This document shows, piece by piece, positions 52,412-61,065 of a stretch of 64,000 nucleotides of DNA. A program made the translations under genes and the position numbers. Location of the stretch: positions 3,348,001 through 3,412,000 of the forward strand of contig NZ_CP023202.1 of NCBI RefSeq assembly GCF_000220705.2, in the 5' to 3' direction. The stretch comes from Streptomyces xinghaiensis S187. GTDB taxonomy: Bacteria; Actinomycetota; Actinomycetes; Streptomycetales; Streptomycetaceae. Every line of letters begins with the position of its first letter. The stretch's first letter is position 1. The notes beneath the pieces were generated by a model, which was not told the origin of the DNA, searched no databases, and saw only the letters and a program-made list of their open reading frames with translations.

Positions 52412-53086
52412 TCAGGACCGGCCGGACTCGATGGTGACGCCGAGCGGGATGCCGATCTCGGCGGCCATCACCCGGCCCGCCTCCTCCTCCAGCGAACCGT
52501 CGTCCGTCTTGGCCTCGGCGTCGAGGTCGAGGCCGTCCAGCTCCTCCAGCGGACTGCCGGTCCGGATGTGGCTGAGCAGCGACTGGAGAGCGCGGAGGGC
52601 GGCCGAGGCCGTCGGGCCCCAGGTGTTGAAGTACGAGAACTGCCACCACCACAGCGCCTCGGCGACCCGGCCGGCCTTGTAGTGGGCCATGCCGTGCCGC
52701 AGATCGCTGATGATGTCGGCGAGGTCGTCGGAGATCCGGTGCGGCACCGGCTCGCTCCGCGGCACGTACGGGTCGAAGACCTCGGAGTAGACGTCCGCCG
52801 GTTCGAGCAGCACCGCGAACCGCTCGCGCAGCTCGTCCATGTCGGGCTCCGGGCCGGTGTCCGGCTCGTACCGCTCGACGGGGACGAAGTCCTCGTGCGC
52901 GCCGAGCCGCCCGCCGGCCAGCAGCAGCTGCGAGACCTCCAGCAGCAGGAACGGGATCGCGCTGCCGGGTTCGTCGCCCTTCGCCACCTCCGTGACCGCG
53001 ACCAGGAAACTCTCGATCTGGTCCGCGATCTGAACGGAGAAGTCGTCCGGGTTCATCTGGGGGTTGTGCAGCGTGGCGTCAGACAT
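52412..53086 (-). CDS. DUF5063 protein
   Basis: The 224-residue protein has the DUF5063 pattern found next to recR in actinomycetes: FSVQIADQIESFLVAVTEVA, IPFLLLEVSQLLLAGGRLGA, DDLADIISDLRHGMAHYKAG and EALWWWQFSYFNTWGPTASA. It is soluble and alpha-helical, with an acidic C-terminus; function is unknown. The ATG at 53084-53086 lies within the recR stop region (8-base overlap), so the two are coupled. Confidence 0.88.
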   Translation of the reverse strand: MSDATLHNPQMNPDDFSVQIADQIESFLVAVTEVAKGDEPGSAIPFLLLEVSQLLLAGGRLGAHEDFVPVERYEPDTGPEPDMDELRERFAVLLEPADVYSEVFDPYVPRSEPVPHRISDDLADIISDLRHGMAHYKAGRVAEALWWWQFSYFNTWGPTASAALRALQSLLSHIRTGSPLEELDGLDLDAEAKTDDGSLEEEAGRVMAAEIGIPLGVTIESGRS

Positions 53087-53678
53087 CGAGCAGTCGTCTC
53101 CCTTCGAAGGCACGCCCGAGGGTGACCTCGTCGGCGTACTCCAGGTCCCCCCCGACCGGGAGGCCGCTGGCCAGTCGTGTGACCTTCATGCCCATGGGCT
53201 TGATCATGCGCGCGAGGTAGGTGGCCGTGGCCTCTCCCTCGAGGTTCGGGTCGGTGGCCAGGATCAGCTCGGTGACGGTGCCGTCGGCGAGCCTGGCCAA
53301 CAATTCCCGTATACGCAAATCATCGGGCCCTACACCCTCGATCGGACTGATCGCTCCGCCGAGGACGTGATAGCGGCCGCGGAACTCCCGGGTGCGCTCG
53401 ATGGCGACGACGTCCTTGGGCTCCTCGACCACGCAGATGACGGACGGATCGCGGCGCGGGTCCTGGCAGACCCGGCACCGCTCCTCCTGCGCCACATTGC
53501 CGCACACCTCGCAGAACCGGACCCTGGCCTTCACCTCGGTCAGCGCCTGGGCGAGCCGGCGGACATCGGTGGGCTCCGCCTGGAGGATGTGGAAGGCGAT
53601 CCGCTGCGCGCTCTTGGGACCGACGCCGGGCAGCCTGCCCAACTCGTCGATGAGGTCCTGGACCACGCCTTCGTACAC
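53079..53678 (-). CDS. recR: recombination protein RecR
   Basis: The 199-residue repair protein acts with RecO and RecF at DNA gaps. Its parts are a helix-hairpin-helix (ELGRLPGVGPKSAQRIAFHI), a zinc finger (CEVCGNVAQEERCRVC), a Toprim domain (SVICVVEEPKDVVAIERTRE), and the C-terminal Walker B-like region (ILATDPNLEGEATATYLA). Length is normal. It follows ybaB and precedes DUF5063 on the same strand. Confidence 0.98.
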   Translation of the reverse strand: MYEGVVQDLIDELGRLPGVGPKSAQRIAFHILQAEPTDVRRLAQALTEVKARVRFCEVCGNVAQEERCRVCQDPRRDPSVICVVEEPKDVVAIERTREFRGRYHVLGGAISPIEGVGPDDLRIRELLARLADGTVTELILATDPNLEGEATATYLARMIKPMGMKVTRLASGLPVGGDLEYADEVTLGRAFEGRRLLDV

Positions 53679-53896
53679 GGGCCGCCTTCTCCTTCTTCTC
53701 TTCCCGCCGCCGCCTCACCGGGCCGGGGCCCGGAGCGGTGGGGCGGCGGTGCTGTGCCGCTGTCCCGCGGTGTTGCCGTTCTGCCGTGTTGCTGTCCTGC
53801 TGCGGTGCTGCTGTGCTCAACCGGTCGCCGGGCGGCCGCGGTTGGCCGGGCGGGGACCCGGACGGGAGACCGCGGCCGGGGTCCGGACCGGCCGGC

Positions 53897-54232
53897 TCAG
53901 AAGGGCAGGCCCGGCATTCCGCCGAGCCCCTGGGTCAGCGGGCCCAGCTTCTCCTGCTGGAGCGCGCTCGCGGCGGCGTTGGCATCGCGCACCGCCGCCA
54001 GGATCAGGTCGGCGAGGGTCTCCGTGTCCTCAGGGTCCACCGCCTTGGGGTCGATGACCAGACCCTGGAGCTCACCGGATCCGGACACCGTGACCTTGAC
54101 GAGCCCACCGCCCGCGGAGCCCTCGACCGACGACTCGGCCAGCTCCTGCTGCGCCTCGGCGAGGTCCTGTTGCATCTTCTGGGCCTGCTGCAGCAGCTGC
54201 TGCATATCGGGCTGGCCACCACCGGGAAACAC
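53897..54232 (-). CDS. ybaB: YbaB/EbfC nucleoid-associated protein
   Basis: The 111-residue protein binds DNA as a dimer with a tweezers shape. The family sequence is clear: DMQQLLQQAQKMQQDLAEAQ, VKVTVSGSGELQGLVIDPKA, ETLADLILAAVRDANAAASA. It lies in the dnaX-ybaB-recR order conserved in many bacteria. The 218-base gap to recR is rich in simple CTG/CCG-like repeats near 53745-53820. Confidence 0.95.
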   Translation of the reverse strand: MFPGGGQPDMQQLLQQAQKMQQDLAEAQQELAESSVEGSAGGGLVKVTVSGSGELQGLVIDPKAVDPEDTETLADLILAAVRDANAAASALQQEKLGPLTQGLGGMPGLPF

Positions 54233-54503
54233 GCGAGTTCGCTCCTGGCATCGACAACGGTTCGGTCTTCGCTTGACGAGCCTACGTGGTCCCCGGGCGC
54301 CGCGCTCTACACCGCAAGAAGGAGAAACCGGTACGGGACACCGACCCGTGCGCCACCGCCCCGGCTTCCGCTCCGCTGCGTATGAGGGCCGTCAACCGTC
54401 CGTACACCACGGGACACCAGGGCCTCCGGCGACGAGTGCACTCAAGGGCTGAGGGCACTCGGGGGCCAGTGGTCGCTCCGTGCCGGTGGCCACTCCGGGC
54501 CCG

Positions 54504-57086
54504 CTACTCGTGGGCGATCTCCTCCACGACCGTCGCCCCCAGTTCGCGAACGATCAACTCGTGCCCGGAGAGGGCCGAATCGTCGAGGTCGGGGTCGTCG
54601 GCGGCCGGCATGTCGTCCTCCGGGGCCACCGGGGTGCGCCGCGGCTGGCGCGAGGGCTGGGAGGGGACCGGAGCGGTCGCCTCCGGACGGGACCGCGGCT
54701 GCGCCGGGGCCGCACCCGGCGACCCCGGGTCCGCGGCGGGCGCCGGTGCGGCGGAGGGCTGGGCCGGAGCGGACTGCCGGGGCCCGGACGGGGCTCCGCC
54801 CCCGAAACCGCCTCCGCCACCTCCGCCGAAGCCTCCTCCACCGCTTCCGCCGCCGTAACCGCTTCCGCCGCCGAAGCCCGATCCCGGCCCGGAGGCGGGC
54901 GGGGCCGAACCGCCCCCGCCGCCTCCCGTGGTGTCGACCACCGATTCGATCTTCCACTGCACATGGAGCGACTCGGCCAGCGCCTGCCGCAGCACGTCCT
55001 CGCTGCCACCGCTGACGAAGCTGTCACGGGCACCCGCGTTCGAGAAGCCGATCTGCAGGGTCGTGCCGTCGAAGCCCATGACATGGGCGTTCTGGCTCAG
55101 CAGGATCCAGGTGAACCGGCGGCGGTTCTTGACCGCCTCCAGGATGTCCGGCCACATCTGCCGCACCTGGGCGGCGCCCTGTGCCGACCCCGGCGCGGGA
55201 GCGGACGCGGCAGCGTCCGGCGCCGGTGCGGACTCCTGCGGCCCGGGCGCTCCGGCCCCGCCCGGCCCGGCGGCACCGCCTCGCGGCCCCTGGCCGAGCG
55301 CGGCGGCCGTGGGCCAGCCGCCGGGCCGGTGGCCCGCGCCCTCCGCACCGGCTGTACCGGGAGCCGCGCCCTGCGCACCGCCCGGTGCGGCACCCGGGCC
55401 GCCCGCGCCCGCGCCGGGCCGTCCACCGGGTCGCTGCCCGCCGTCGGCGGCCCCGCCGCCCTGACCTGACGGGGCCCCGCCGCCCTGACCGGGCCAGGCT
55501 CCGGCAGGCCGCCGCTCCTCACCGGTGCCCGCGCCCGCACCCGTTCCCGGAGCGGACGCGGCAGGGGGCGCCGCGGCCGGAGCCGCGCCACTCGGCCACC
55601 CTCCGGGGCCCGCACCGGGACCGGCCGGGGCCGCTCCGCCCTGCTGCCCCGGGGCACCGCCCGGAGCCGTCGTCCTTCCCTGCTCCTCCCCCGGGCCGCC
55701 CGCCCCGGGGGAGACCGGAGGCGGCCCCTGAGCCGCCGGGGCCGTGGGCTCCTGACCGGGAGCCGGCGGCTGCTGCGCGGCCCGGTTCGGCAGCGCGGCC
55801 CGGGCCGCGGCGGGCCCCGCCGGACCGGACGGACCGCCGGCCGGGGCCGCGTAGGCGTCCGGACCGGGCCCCGGGACCTGGCCGCTCATCCCGGCTCCCC
55901 CCGCGCCCATGGCCGCGCCGCCCGCGAGGGCCCCGCGCTCCAGCCTGTCCAGCCGGGCCTGGAAGGAGCGCTCGTCGTCGAAGGCCGCGGGCAGCAGGAC
56001 GCGCGCGCAGATCAGTTCGAGCTGGAGCCGCGGGGAGGTGGCCCCGCGCATCTCGATGAGCCCGGTGTTCACCAGGTCCGCGGCCCGGCTCAGCTCGGCC
56101 GCGCCGAACCGCTCGGCCTGCGCCCGCATCCGGTCGAGGACATCGGCCGGGGCGTCGATCAGCCCCTTGTCGGCGGCGTCCGGCACGGCGGCCAGGATGA
56201 CCAGGTCGCGCAGCCGCTCCAGCAGATCGGCGACGAAGCGGCGCGGGTCGTTGCCGCCCTCGATGACGCGGTCGGTGACCTCGAAGGCGGCGCTGCCGTC
56301 CCCCGCCGCGAAGGCGTCCACGATGGCGTCGAGGAGGGAGCTGTCGGTGTAGCCGAGCAGGGCGGTGGCCATGGCGTAGGTCACGCCGTCCTCGGCGGCG
56401 CCCGCGAGGAGCTGGTCCATCACGGACATCGAGTCCCGCACGGAGCCGGCCCCGGCCCGTACGACCAGCGGCAGCACGCCCTCCTCGACAGGGATGGCCT
56501 CGCGCTCGCAGACCTCGGCGAGGTAGTCCCGCAGGGTGCCGGGGGGCACCAGCCGGAACGGGTAGTGGTGCGTCCGCGACCGGATCGTGCCGATGACCTT
56601 CTCGGGCTCGGTGGTCGCGAAGATGAACTTGAGGTGCTCCGGCGGCTCCTCGACCACCTTCAGCAGGGCGTTGAAGCCCGCCGGGGTGACCATGTGCGCC
56701 TCGTCGATGATGTAGATCTTGTAACGACTGGAGGCGGGGCCGAAGAACGCCTTCTCGCGCAGGTCACGGGCGTCGTCCACACCTCCGTGCGAGGCGGCGT
56801 CGATCTCGATGACGTCGATCGAACCGGGGCCGTTGCGGGCGAGGTCGCGGCAGGACTGGCAGTCACCGCAGGGCTGGGGCGTCGGCCCCTGCTCGCAGTT
56901 CAGGCAGCGGGCGAGGATCCGGGCGCTGGTCGTCTTGCCGCAGCCACGCGGCCCGCTGAACAGATACGCGTGATTGACCCGGTTGTTCCGCAGCGCCTGC
57001 TGCAGCGGGTCGGTGACATGCGACTGCCCGATGACCTCCGCGAAGGTCTCGGGACGGTAGCGGCGGTAGAGCGCGAGGGACGACAC
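54504..57086 (-). CDS. dnaX: DNA polymerase III subunits gamma and tau
   Basis: The 860-residue clamp loader subunit has an N-terminal AAA domain: Walker A FSGPRGCGKTTSARILARCL, a four-Cys zinc module in CLNCEQGPTPQPCGDCQSC, Walker B IYIIDEAHMVTPAGFNALLK, and sensor 1 FIFATTEPEKVIGTI. From about residue 400 a very long Pro/Gly/Ala-rich region follows, then the tau C-terminal domain (MWPDILEAVKNRRRFTWILL) and a glycine-repeat stretch. The GTG at 57084-57086 (SSLALYRRYRPETF) is the conserved start. Confidence 0.96.
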   Translation of the reverse strand: MSSLALYRRYRPETFAEVIGQSHVTDPLQQALRNNRVNHAYLFSGPRGCGKTTSARILARCLNCEQGPTPQPCGDCQSCRDLARNGPGSIDVIEIDAASHGGVDDARDLREKAFFGPASSRYKIYIIDEAHMVTPAGFNALLKVVEEPPEHLKFIFATTEPEKVIGTIRSRTHHYPFRLVPPGTLRDYLAEVCEREAIPVEEGVLPLVVRAGAGSVRDSMSVMDQLLAGAAEDGVTYAMATALLGYTDSSLLDAIVDAFAAGDGSAAFEVTDRVIEGGNDPRRFVADLLERLRDLVILAAVPDAADKGLIDAPADVLDRMRAQAERFGAAELSRAADLVNTGLIEMRGATSPRLQLELICARVLLPAAFDDERSFQARLDRLERGALAGGAAMGAGGAGMSGQVPGPGPDAYAAPAGGPSGPAGPAAARAALPNRAAQQPPAPGQEPTAPAAQGPPPVSPGAGGPGEEQGRTTAPGGAPGQQGGAAPAGPGAGPGGWPSGAAPAAAPPAASAPGTGAGAGTGEERRPAGAWPGQGGGAPSGQGGGAADGGQRPGGRPGAGAGGPGAAPGGAQGAAPGTAGAEGAGHRPGGWPTAAALGQGPRGGAAGPGGAGAPGPQESAPAPDAAASAPAPGSAQGAAQVRQMWPDILEAVKNRRRFTWILLSQNAHVMGFDGTTLQIGFSNAGARDSFVSGGSEDVLRQALAESLHVQWKIESVVDTTGGGGGGSAPPASGPGSGFGGGSGYGGGSGGGGFGGGGGGGFGGGAPSGPRQSAPAQPSAAPAPAADPGSPGAAPAQPRSRPEATAPVPSQPSRQPRRTPVAPEDDMPAADDPDLDDSALSGHELIVRELGATVVEEIAHE

Positions 57087-57220
57087 GCATACGACGATAT
57101 CGGCCGCCGCCGACAACCGGCCCCACCCCGCGAATGACCCCGCGCACACGACCCGAGGCGCCTCGCCCGCCCCGCCCCCGGGCCCGTCCCCGCTCACCGG
57201 CCGGTCCCGGGAACGTCAAC

Positions 57221-57306
57221 GCCCCCCACGCACCCGCCAGAGCCCACTTACCCTTGCTGCCTTCCGGCCCTGGGGGAGTTCGGTGAGATAGCGCCACGTG
57301 AGGGGC
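57221..57306 (-). ncRNA. ffs: signal recognition particle RNA (small, 4.5S-type)
   Basis: The minus strand contains the conserved SRP RNA core GGCCGGAAGGCAGCAAGGGT with the GGAA tetraloop and asymmetric loop. The outer arms GCCCCTCACG and CGTGGGGGGC pair with one GU wobble and fix the approximate ends. It binds Ffh in protein targeting. The position just upstream of dnaX is typical. Confidence 0.9.
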
Positions 57307-57463
57307 TGGCCCCTACCCTAGCGGATCCCGGACCCCGATTCGAACCGGCGGGGGTACCCACCGGACGCCCGCACACCGCCCGGCGACAGCCCCGCCCGGC
57401 CGCCGCCGGAAGCCCGGGGTACGGGTTCGCTAGCACTGCCTCGCGTCTTGTATTGTTTGCGGC

Positions 57464-57548
57464 GGAGGATTCGCCTAGAGGCCTAGGGCGCACGCTTGGA
57501 AAGCGTGTTGGGGGCAACCCCTCACGAGTTCGAATCTCGTATCCTCCG
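57464..57548 (+). tRNA. tRNA-Ser (anticodon GGA)
   Basis: An 85-base class II tRNA: acceptor arms GGAGGAT and ATCCTCC, an anticodon arm ACGCTTGGAAAGCGT with GGA at 57498-57500, a long variable arm (TTGGGGGCAACCCCTC) and a T arm ACGAGTTCGAATCTCGT. The GGA anticodon reads UCC and UCU. CCA is not encoded. A TATTGT at 57451-57456 may be its -10 box. Confidence 0.97.
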
Positions 57549-57570
57549 CAGCCGCCTGTTCAGGCGCACG

Positions 57571-57606
57571 GAAGACCCCGGACCGCTTCAACGGTCCGGG
57601 GTCTTC
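57571..57606 (+). terminator. tRNA-Ser transcript terminator
   Basis: A perfect 15-bp stem (GAAGACCCCGGACCG, 57571-57585, with CGGTCCGGGGTCTTC, 57592-57606) and a 6-base loop starts 22 bases after the tRNA; a short TTT follows at 57610-57612. It is the strongest terminator-like hairpin in the window. Confidence 0.85.
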
Positions 57607-57747
57607 GGCTTTCCCCGGTCTCGGTTTCAGCTCTCCATTCCTGACATGCGCGACATTCTTCGCGATGCGCCGCGAGGCCTCTCCAGCCGGCGCCGAACGC
57701 CCGGACCGGCAGACGCACGGCAACGCCAGAAGATAGGAGTATGTTTT

Positions 57748-57771
57748 ATGGAGGTGTACTTCTATATCTGA
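57748..57771 (+). CDS. possible 7-codon leader peptide
   Basis: An ATG at 57748 encodes MEVYFYI and stop, with AGGAG eight bases upstream; the next gene's GAGG and ATG follow nine bases after the stop. The stretch is strikingly AT-rich for this genome. It may be a leader that couples translation of the ATPase, or chance. Confidence 0.25.
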   Translation: MEVYFYI

Positions 57772-57779
57772 GGCGGCTC

Positions 57780-59255
57780 ATGGACAAGCCTGTCGAGATG
57801 TTCGACCGAGATTACGAGTGGTCAGCGCTGAGCCGGTTCATCGCCGATCCTCAGCCGGGAGCGACTCTGGGCGTGGTCTCCGGGCGTCGCCGCCAAGGCA
57901 AGACATTCCTGCTGGATGCCGCCTGCCGTGCCGCCGGAGGGTTCTATTTCGGTGCGACCGAGGCCGCCGACGCCGAGTCGCTACGGCGGATCAGCACAGC
58001 GCTGACCGCGCACGTCCGCCCCGCAAGCCCGTTCCACTTCGCCAACTGGGCGGAAGCCGTCGACGCTCTACTCGCGCTCGGCGCCGAGCGGCCCGTCCCC
58101 GTAGTGATCGACGAGTTTCCGTATCTTGCCAAGGCCAACCCGGAGCTGCCCTCGATCATCCAAGAGGCGTTGCGGCCTCTGCGTGACCAGCGCACGGGCT
58201 CCCGCACCCGGCTGCTGCTGTGCGGCTCGGCGCTGTCCTTCATGGGCCGACTGCTGTCGGGCAGCGCCCCATTGCGCGGACGGGCGGGGCTCGAACTGGT
58301 CGTCCGCCCCCTGGACCACCGCCTCGCCGCCGAGTTCTGGGGCATCACCGACCCCCACCTGGCGATGAAGGTGAACGCGATCGTGGGCGGCACCCCCGCC
58401 TACCGGCGCGAATTCGCACGCGGCGACACGCCAAAGGGGCCGGATGACTTCGACGACTGGGTCGTCCGCACCGTCCTCAATCCCGAGACGCCTCTCTTCC
58501 GCGAGGCCCGCTATCTGCTGGCCGAAGAGCCCGACCTTCGCGACACCGCCTTGTACCTGTCCGTTCTGGCGGCCGTCGCCGACGGCAACGCCACCCGCGG
58601 GGGCATGGCCGGCTACCTGGAACGCAAGGCCACCGACATCGCCCACCCCATCAACGTCCTCGAAGACGCGGGTCTGCTGCACCGTGACGCGGACGCCTTC
58701 CGCGACAACCGGCCCACCTACCGCATCGCCGAACCGCTGATCGGCTTCTACCACGCGATCATGCGACCGGTATGGGACCAGCTCGAACGCCCCGGCAGCG
58801 CGACCCGGGTCTGGCAGGCCAGCCGCCGCCGTTTCGTCAGCAATGTCCTCGGGCCCCACTTCGAACAGGTCTGCCGCGACTGGGCCCTGCATCATGCCGA
58901 CGCCGACGTACTCGGTGGCCTGCCCGCCCGCGTCGGACATGGAGTGGTCCACGACCTCAAAGCCCGCACGGGCCACGAGATCGACGTGGCCGTTGTGGGT
59001 ATCGCCGACGGACATGCCAAGCCCCCGCTCCTGGCAATCGGCGAAGCCAAGTGGAACGACACCATGGGCATCGCCCACATCGAACGTCTCAAGCACATCC
59101 GCGAGCTCATCGCCCGGGCCGGCCGCTACGACACCACCAGCACTCGCTTGCTGTGCTTCAGCGGAGCAGGCTTCAACGACAAGGCATACGCAGCCGCCGA
59201 AGCCTCACCGAGCGTTCAACTCGTCGGCCTGAACAGTCTCTACGGCCGGGCGTAA
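57780..59255 (+). CDS. AAA ATPase fused to DUF234 nuclease-like domain
   Basis: The 491-residue protein belongs to the ATPase_2/DUF234 group first known from archaea. The ATPase has Walker A VVSGRRRQGKTFLLDAA (about 32-48) and Walker B VPVVIDEFPYLAK (about 104-116). A winged-helix linker follows (AHPINVLEDAGLLHRDADAF, YRIAEPLIGFYHAIMRPVWD). The C-terminal DUF234 domain shows a PD-(D/E)xK-like pattern: Glu400, Asp402 in GHEIDVAVVG and Glu422-x-Lys424 in AIGEAKWN. The role is unknown; defence or DNA handling has been suggested for relatives. It lies beside tRNA-Ser. The ATG at 57780 has GAGG six bases upstream. Confidence 0.85.
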   Translation: MDKPVEMFDRDYEWSALSRFIADPQPGATLGVVSGRRRQGKTFLLDAACRAAGGFYFGATEAADAESLRRISTALTAHVRPASPFHFANWAEAVDALLALGAERPVPVVIDEFPYLAKANPELPSIIQEALRPLRDQRTGSRTRLLLCGSALSFMGRLLSGSAPLRGRAGLELVVRPLDHRLAAEFWGITDPHLAMKVNAIVGGTPAYRREFARGDTPKGPDDFDDWVVRTVLNPETPLFREARYLLAEEPDLRDTALYLSVLAAVADGNATRGGMAGYLERKATDIAHPINVLEDAGLLHRDADAFRDNRPTYRIAEPLIGFYHAIMRPVWDQLERPGSATRVWQASRRRFVSNVLGPHFEQVCRDWALHHADADVLGGLPARVGHGVVHDLKARTGHEIDVAVVGIADGHAKPPLLAIGEAKWNDTMGIAHIERLKHIRELIARAGRYDTTSTRLLCFSGAGFNDKAYAAAEASPSVQLVGLNSLYGRA

Positions 59256-59320
59256 GCAAGCCCTCCCGGTGAAGCCGGCAGCCGTGGCGCCCCCTCTCCC
59301 GGCAGCGCCGGCGCGGCCCC

Positions 59321-59833
59321 CTACGGCGGGGCCTGTCCGCCGGGTGTGGCGGCGGACGTTCCGGTCCGGTTCGCGGGCGGTTCGGTCGGGGTGGGGGTCG
59401 CCCATGTGTCCGCCGGTTCCCGCGTGGCGGTGCCCGGACCGGTCGGCGGGCGGGACTCCTCGGGGCGCGGGCTGCCGGAGGGAACAAGGCCGGGGGTCTC
59501 CGGCGCGGTCGACGGGGTGGGCTCCGCCGGCGGGGTGGAGGGCGTCACCCGGCCGTGGGTGGGCGGGGGCGCCTGGGGGACTGTCGGGGTCGCGGGCGCT
59601 CCCGGTGACGCCAGGTAGAACGGCAGGGCGACGAGGGCCGCGACGGCGGCGGACAGGCCGGCGCCGGCCGCGGTGCGCAGCAGCCGGCGGCGGGACGCGG
59701 CGCGGCGGATCGCCTCGTAGCGGCCGGGGGGCGGGCCGAGGCGGTCGGAGGCGGGCCGCAGGATCACCGCGAGGGGGTCGTCGGGCTCGAAGGGGGGCTC
59801 GGGCTCCGGACCGTCGTCAAAGCGTGTGGTCAA
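59321..59833 (-). CDS. single-pass membrane protein, probable anti-sigma partner
   Basis: The 170-residue protein has an acidic cytoplasmic N-terminus (DDGPEPEPPFEPDDPLAVIL, RPASDRLGPPPGRYEAIRRA), one helix (AGAGLSAAVAALVALPFYLA) and a Pro/Thr/Ser-rich extracellular tail. It starts at a TTG (59831-59833) with AGGAG five bases upstream, inside the end of the ECF sigma gene, so the two are coupled. Position and topology suggest it holds or senses for the sigma factor; there is no recognisable zinc anti-sigma motif. Confidence 0.78.
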   Translation of the reverse strand: MTTRFDDGPEPEPPFEPDDPLAVILRPASDRLGPPPGRYEAIRRAASRRRLLRTAAGAGLSAAVAALVALPFYLASPGAPATPTVPQAPPPTHGRVTPSTPPAEPTPSTAPETPGLVPSGSPRPEESRPPTGPGTATREPADTWATPTPTEPPANRTGTSAATPGGQAPP

Positions 59834-60308
59834 GGCTTCTCCTCAGGTGTGCGCGGAGCAGTTCACGGGCCGCGTGGAGATCGGCCTTGACGGTTCCTTC
59901 CTTGCGCCCGGTCAGCGCGGACACCTCCCGGATCGGCATGTCAGCGTAGTAGTGCAGCAGGATCGGGACCCGCAGCCGCTGCGGCAGCGACTGCACGAGC
60001 AGGCGCACCGACGGGTCGGACTGTTCGGTGTGCGGGCGGACGGCGGCCTCGGTGGTGGCACGGCGCACCGCCTTGCGTTCGCGCTCCAGCTTGCGCCAGT
60101 GGTCCCGGACGAGGTTGGCCGCGGTGACGTAGAGGAAGCCGCGGGGCTCCTCCACGGACGTCCAGCGGGCCCAGAGCCGGGTGAACGCCTCCGAGGCGAC
60201 CTCGTGGGCCGTCTCGTCGTCGTCGACGAGACGGCGGCACCAGCCGGCGAGGCGCGGGTAGAGGGCGGCGAACAGCTCGGACGCCGCCTCGTCACGGGAC
60301 CGTTTCAA
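59817..60308 (-). CDS. ECF-type RNA polymerase sigma factor
   Basis: The 163-residue sigma factor has region 2 (ASELFAALYPRLAGWCRRLV, DETAHEVASEAFTRLWARWT, GFLYVTAANLVRDHWRK) and region 4 (LPQRLRVPILLHYYADMPIR, EVSALTGRKEGTVKADLHAA). It is complete and typical of Streptomyces ECF factors. A membrane protein gene overlaps its end by 17 bases. A promoter resembling ECF sites (GGAACC, then CGTTT 17 bases on) occurs at 63726, but the target is not known. Confidence 0.93.
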   Translation of the reverse strand: MKRSRDEAASELFAALYPRLAGWCRRLVDDDETAHEVASEAFTRLWARWTSVEEPRGFLYVTAANLVRDHWRKLERERKAVRRATTEAAVRPHTEQSDPSVRLLVQSLPQRLRVPILLHYYADMPIREVSALTGRKEGTVKADLHAARELLRAHLRRSLDHTL

Positions 60309-60435
60309 CGCTCTCCAGGGTCGTGGTGGTGTGCCGTGCCCGGCTGGGAGGATGCCGGGCCGCCGGTGTGCGTTCCACCGGCCCGGCGTCCGTTCCGGGG
60401 CCGGGGTTTGTTCCGGAAGAGGGCTTGTTCCGGGG

Positions 60436-61062
60436 TCAGGGGCCCGGCGGGCTCGGTGCGGCGAAGGCGATCACGTTGTCGCGGTAGCCGTCGGCGGTGC
60501 GGGGGCCGCCGCAGGTGATCAGCCGCAGCTCCGGGCGGTCCACGTCCCCGTAGACGTCGTCGGCCGGGAAGTCCGCCCGGGCGACCGTCCGTACGGTGCT
60601 GACGGCGAAGGCCACCGTCGTGCCGTTCTCCAGGCGCACCTCGATCCGGTCGCCGCGGCGCAGCCGCGCGAGGTGGCGGAAGACCCCGTCCCGGCCCTCG
60701 CCGACCGTGACGTGGCCGAGGATGACCGAGGGGCCGGTCCGCCCCGGGGGCGGCGAGTGCCGGTACCAGCCGGCCCGGTCGCCGGCCGTGGCCGGCGGCA
60801 CCTGCACGGTGCCGTCCGCCGCCAGCCCCAGCCGCATGACCGGGGTGTCCACCCCGATGGCCGGGATCCGCAGCCGGACCGGCACCGCCGCCGGACGCCC
60901 GGAGGTCCGCCCCGGCTTCCCGGTGGCGGGGGAGGACAACGGCGGTGACGGGGGCGGCGGGCTGCTGCCGGAGGACGGGGCCGCGGCCCCGCGGCCTCCG
61001 CACCCCACCAGCAGGGAGGACACCGCCGCGGTGGCGAAGGCGCGCCTGGAGAGCGGCATCAC
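60436..61062 (-). CDS. class F sortase
   Basis: The 208-residue enzyme has an N-terminal signal with lipobox-like LLVGC, a Pro/Ser linker, and the sortase barrel: VRLRIPAIGVDTPVMRLGLA, the catalytic His in SVILGHVTVGEGRDGVF, Cys in LRLITCGGPRTADG and Arg in YRDNVIAFA. Class F sortases are common in actinomycetes. The gene next upstream on the same strand, ending four bases before it, encodes a protein with a sorting-type end, its probable substrate. GTG (61060-61062) or the next ATG could be the start. Confidence 0.9.
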   Translation of the reverse strand: MMPLSRRAFATAAVSSLLVGCGGRGAAAPSSGSSPPPPSPPLSSPATGKPGRTSGRPAAVPVRLRIPAIGVDTPVMRLGLAADGTVQVPPATAGDRAGWYRHSPPPGRTGPSVILGHVTVGEGRDGVFRHLARLRRGDRIEVRLENGTTVAFAVSTVRTVARADFPADDVYGDVDRPELRLITCGGPRTADGYRDNVIAFAAPSPPGP

Positions 61063-61065
61063 GGG

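Noticed and set aside
57540..57610. Possible attachment site at the tRNA-Ser 3' end
   Set aside because: I found no second copy of the tRNA 3' end downstream and no integrase in the window.
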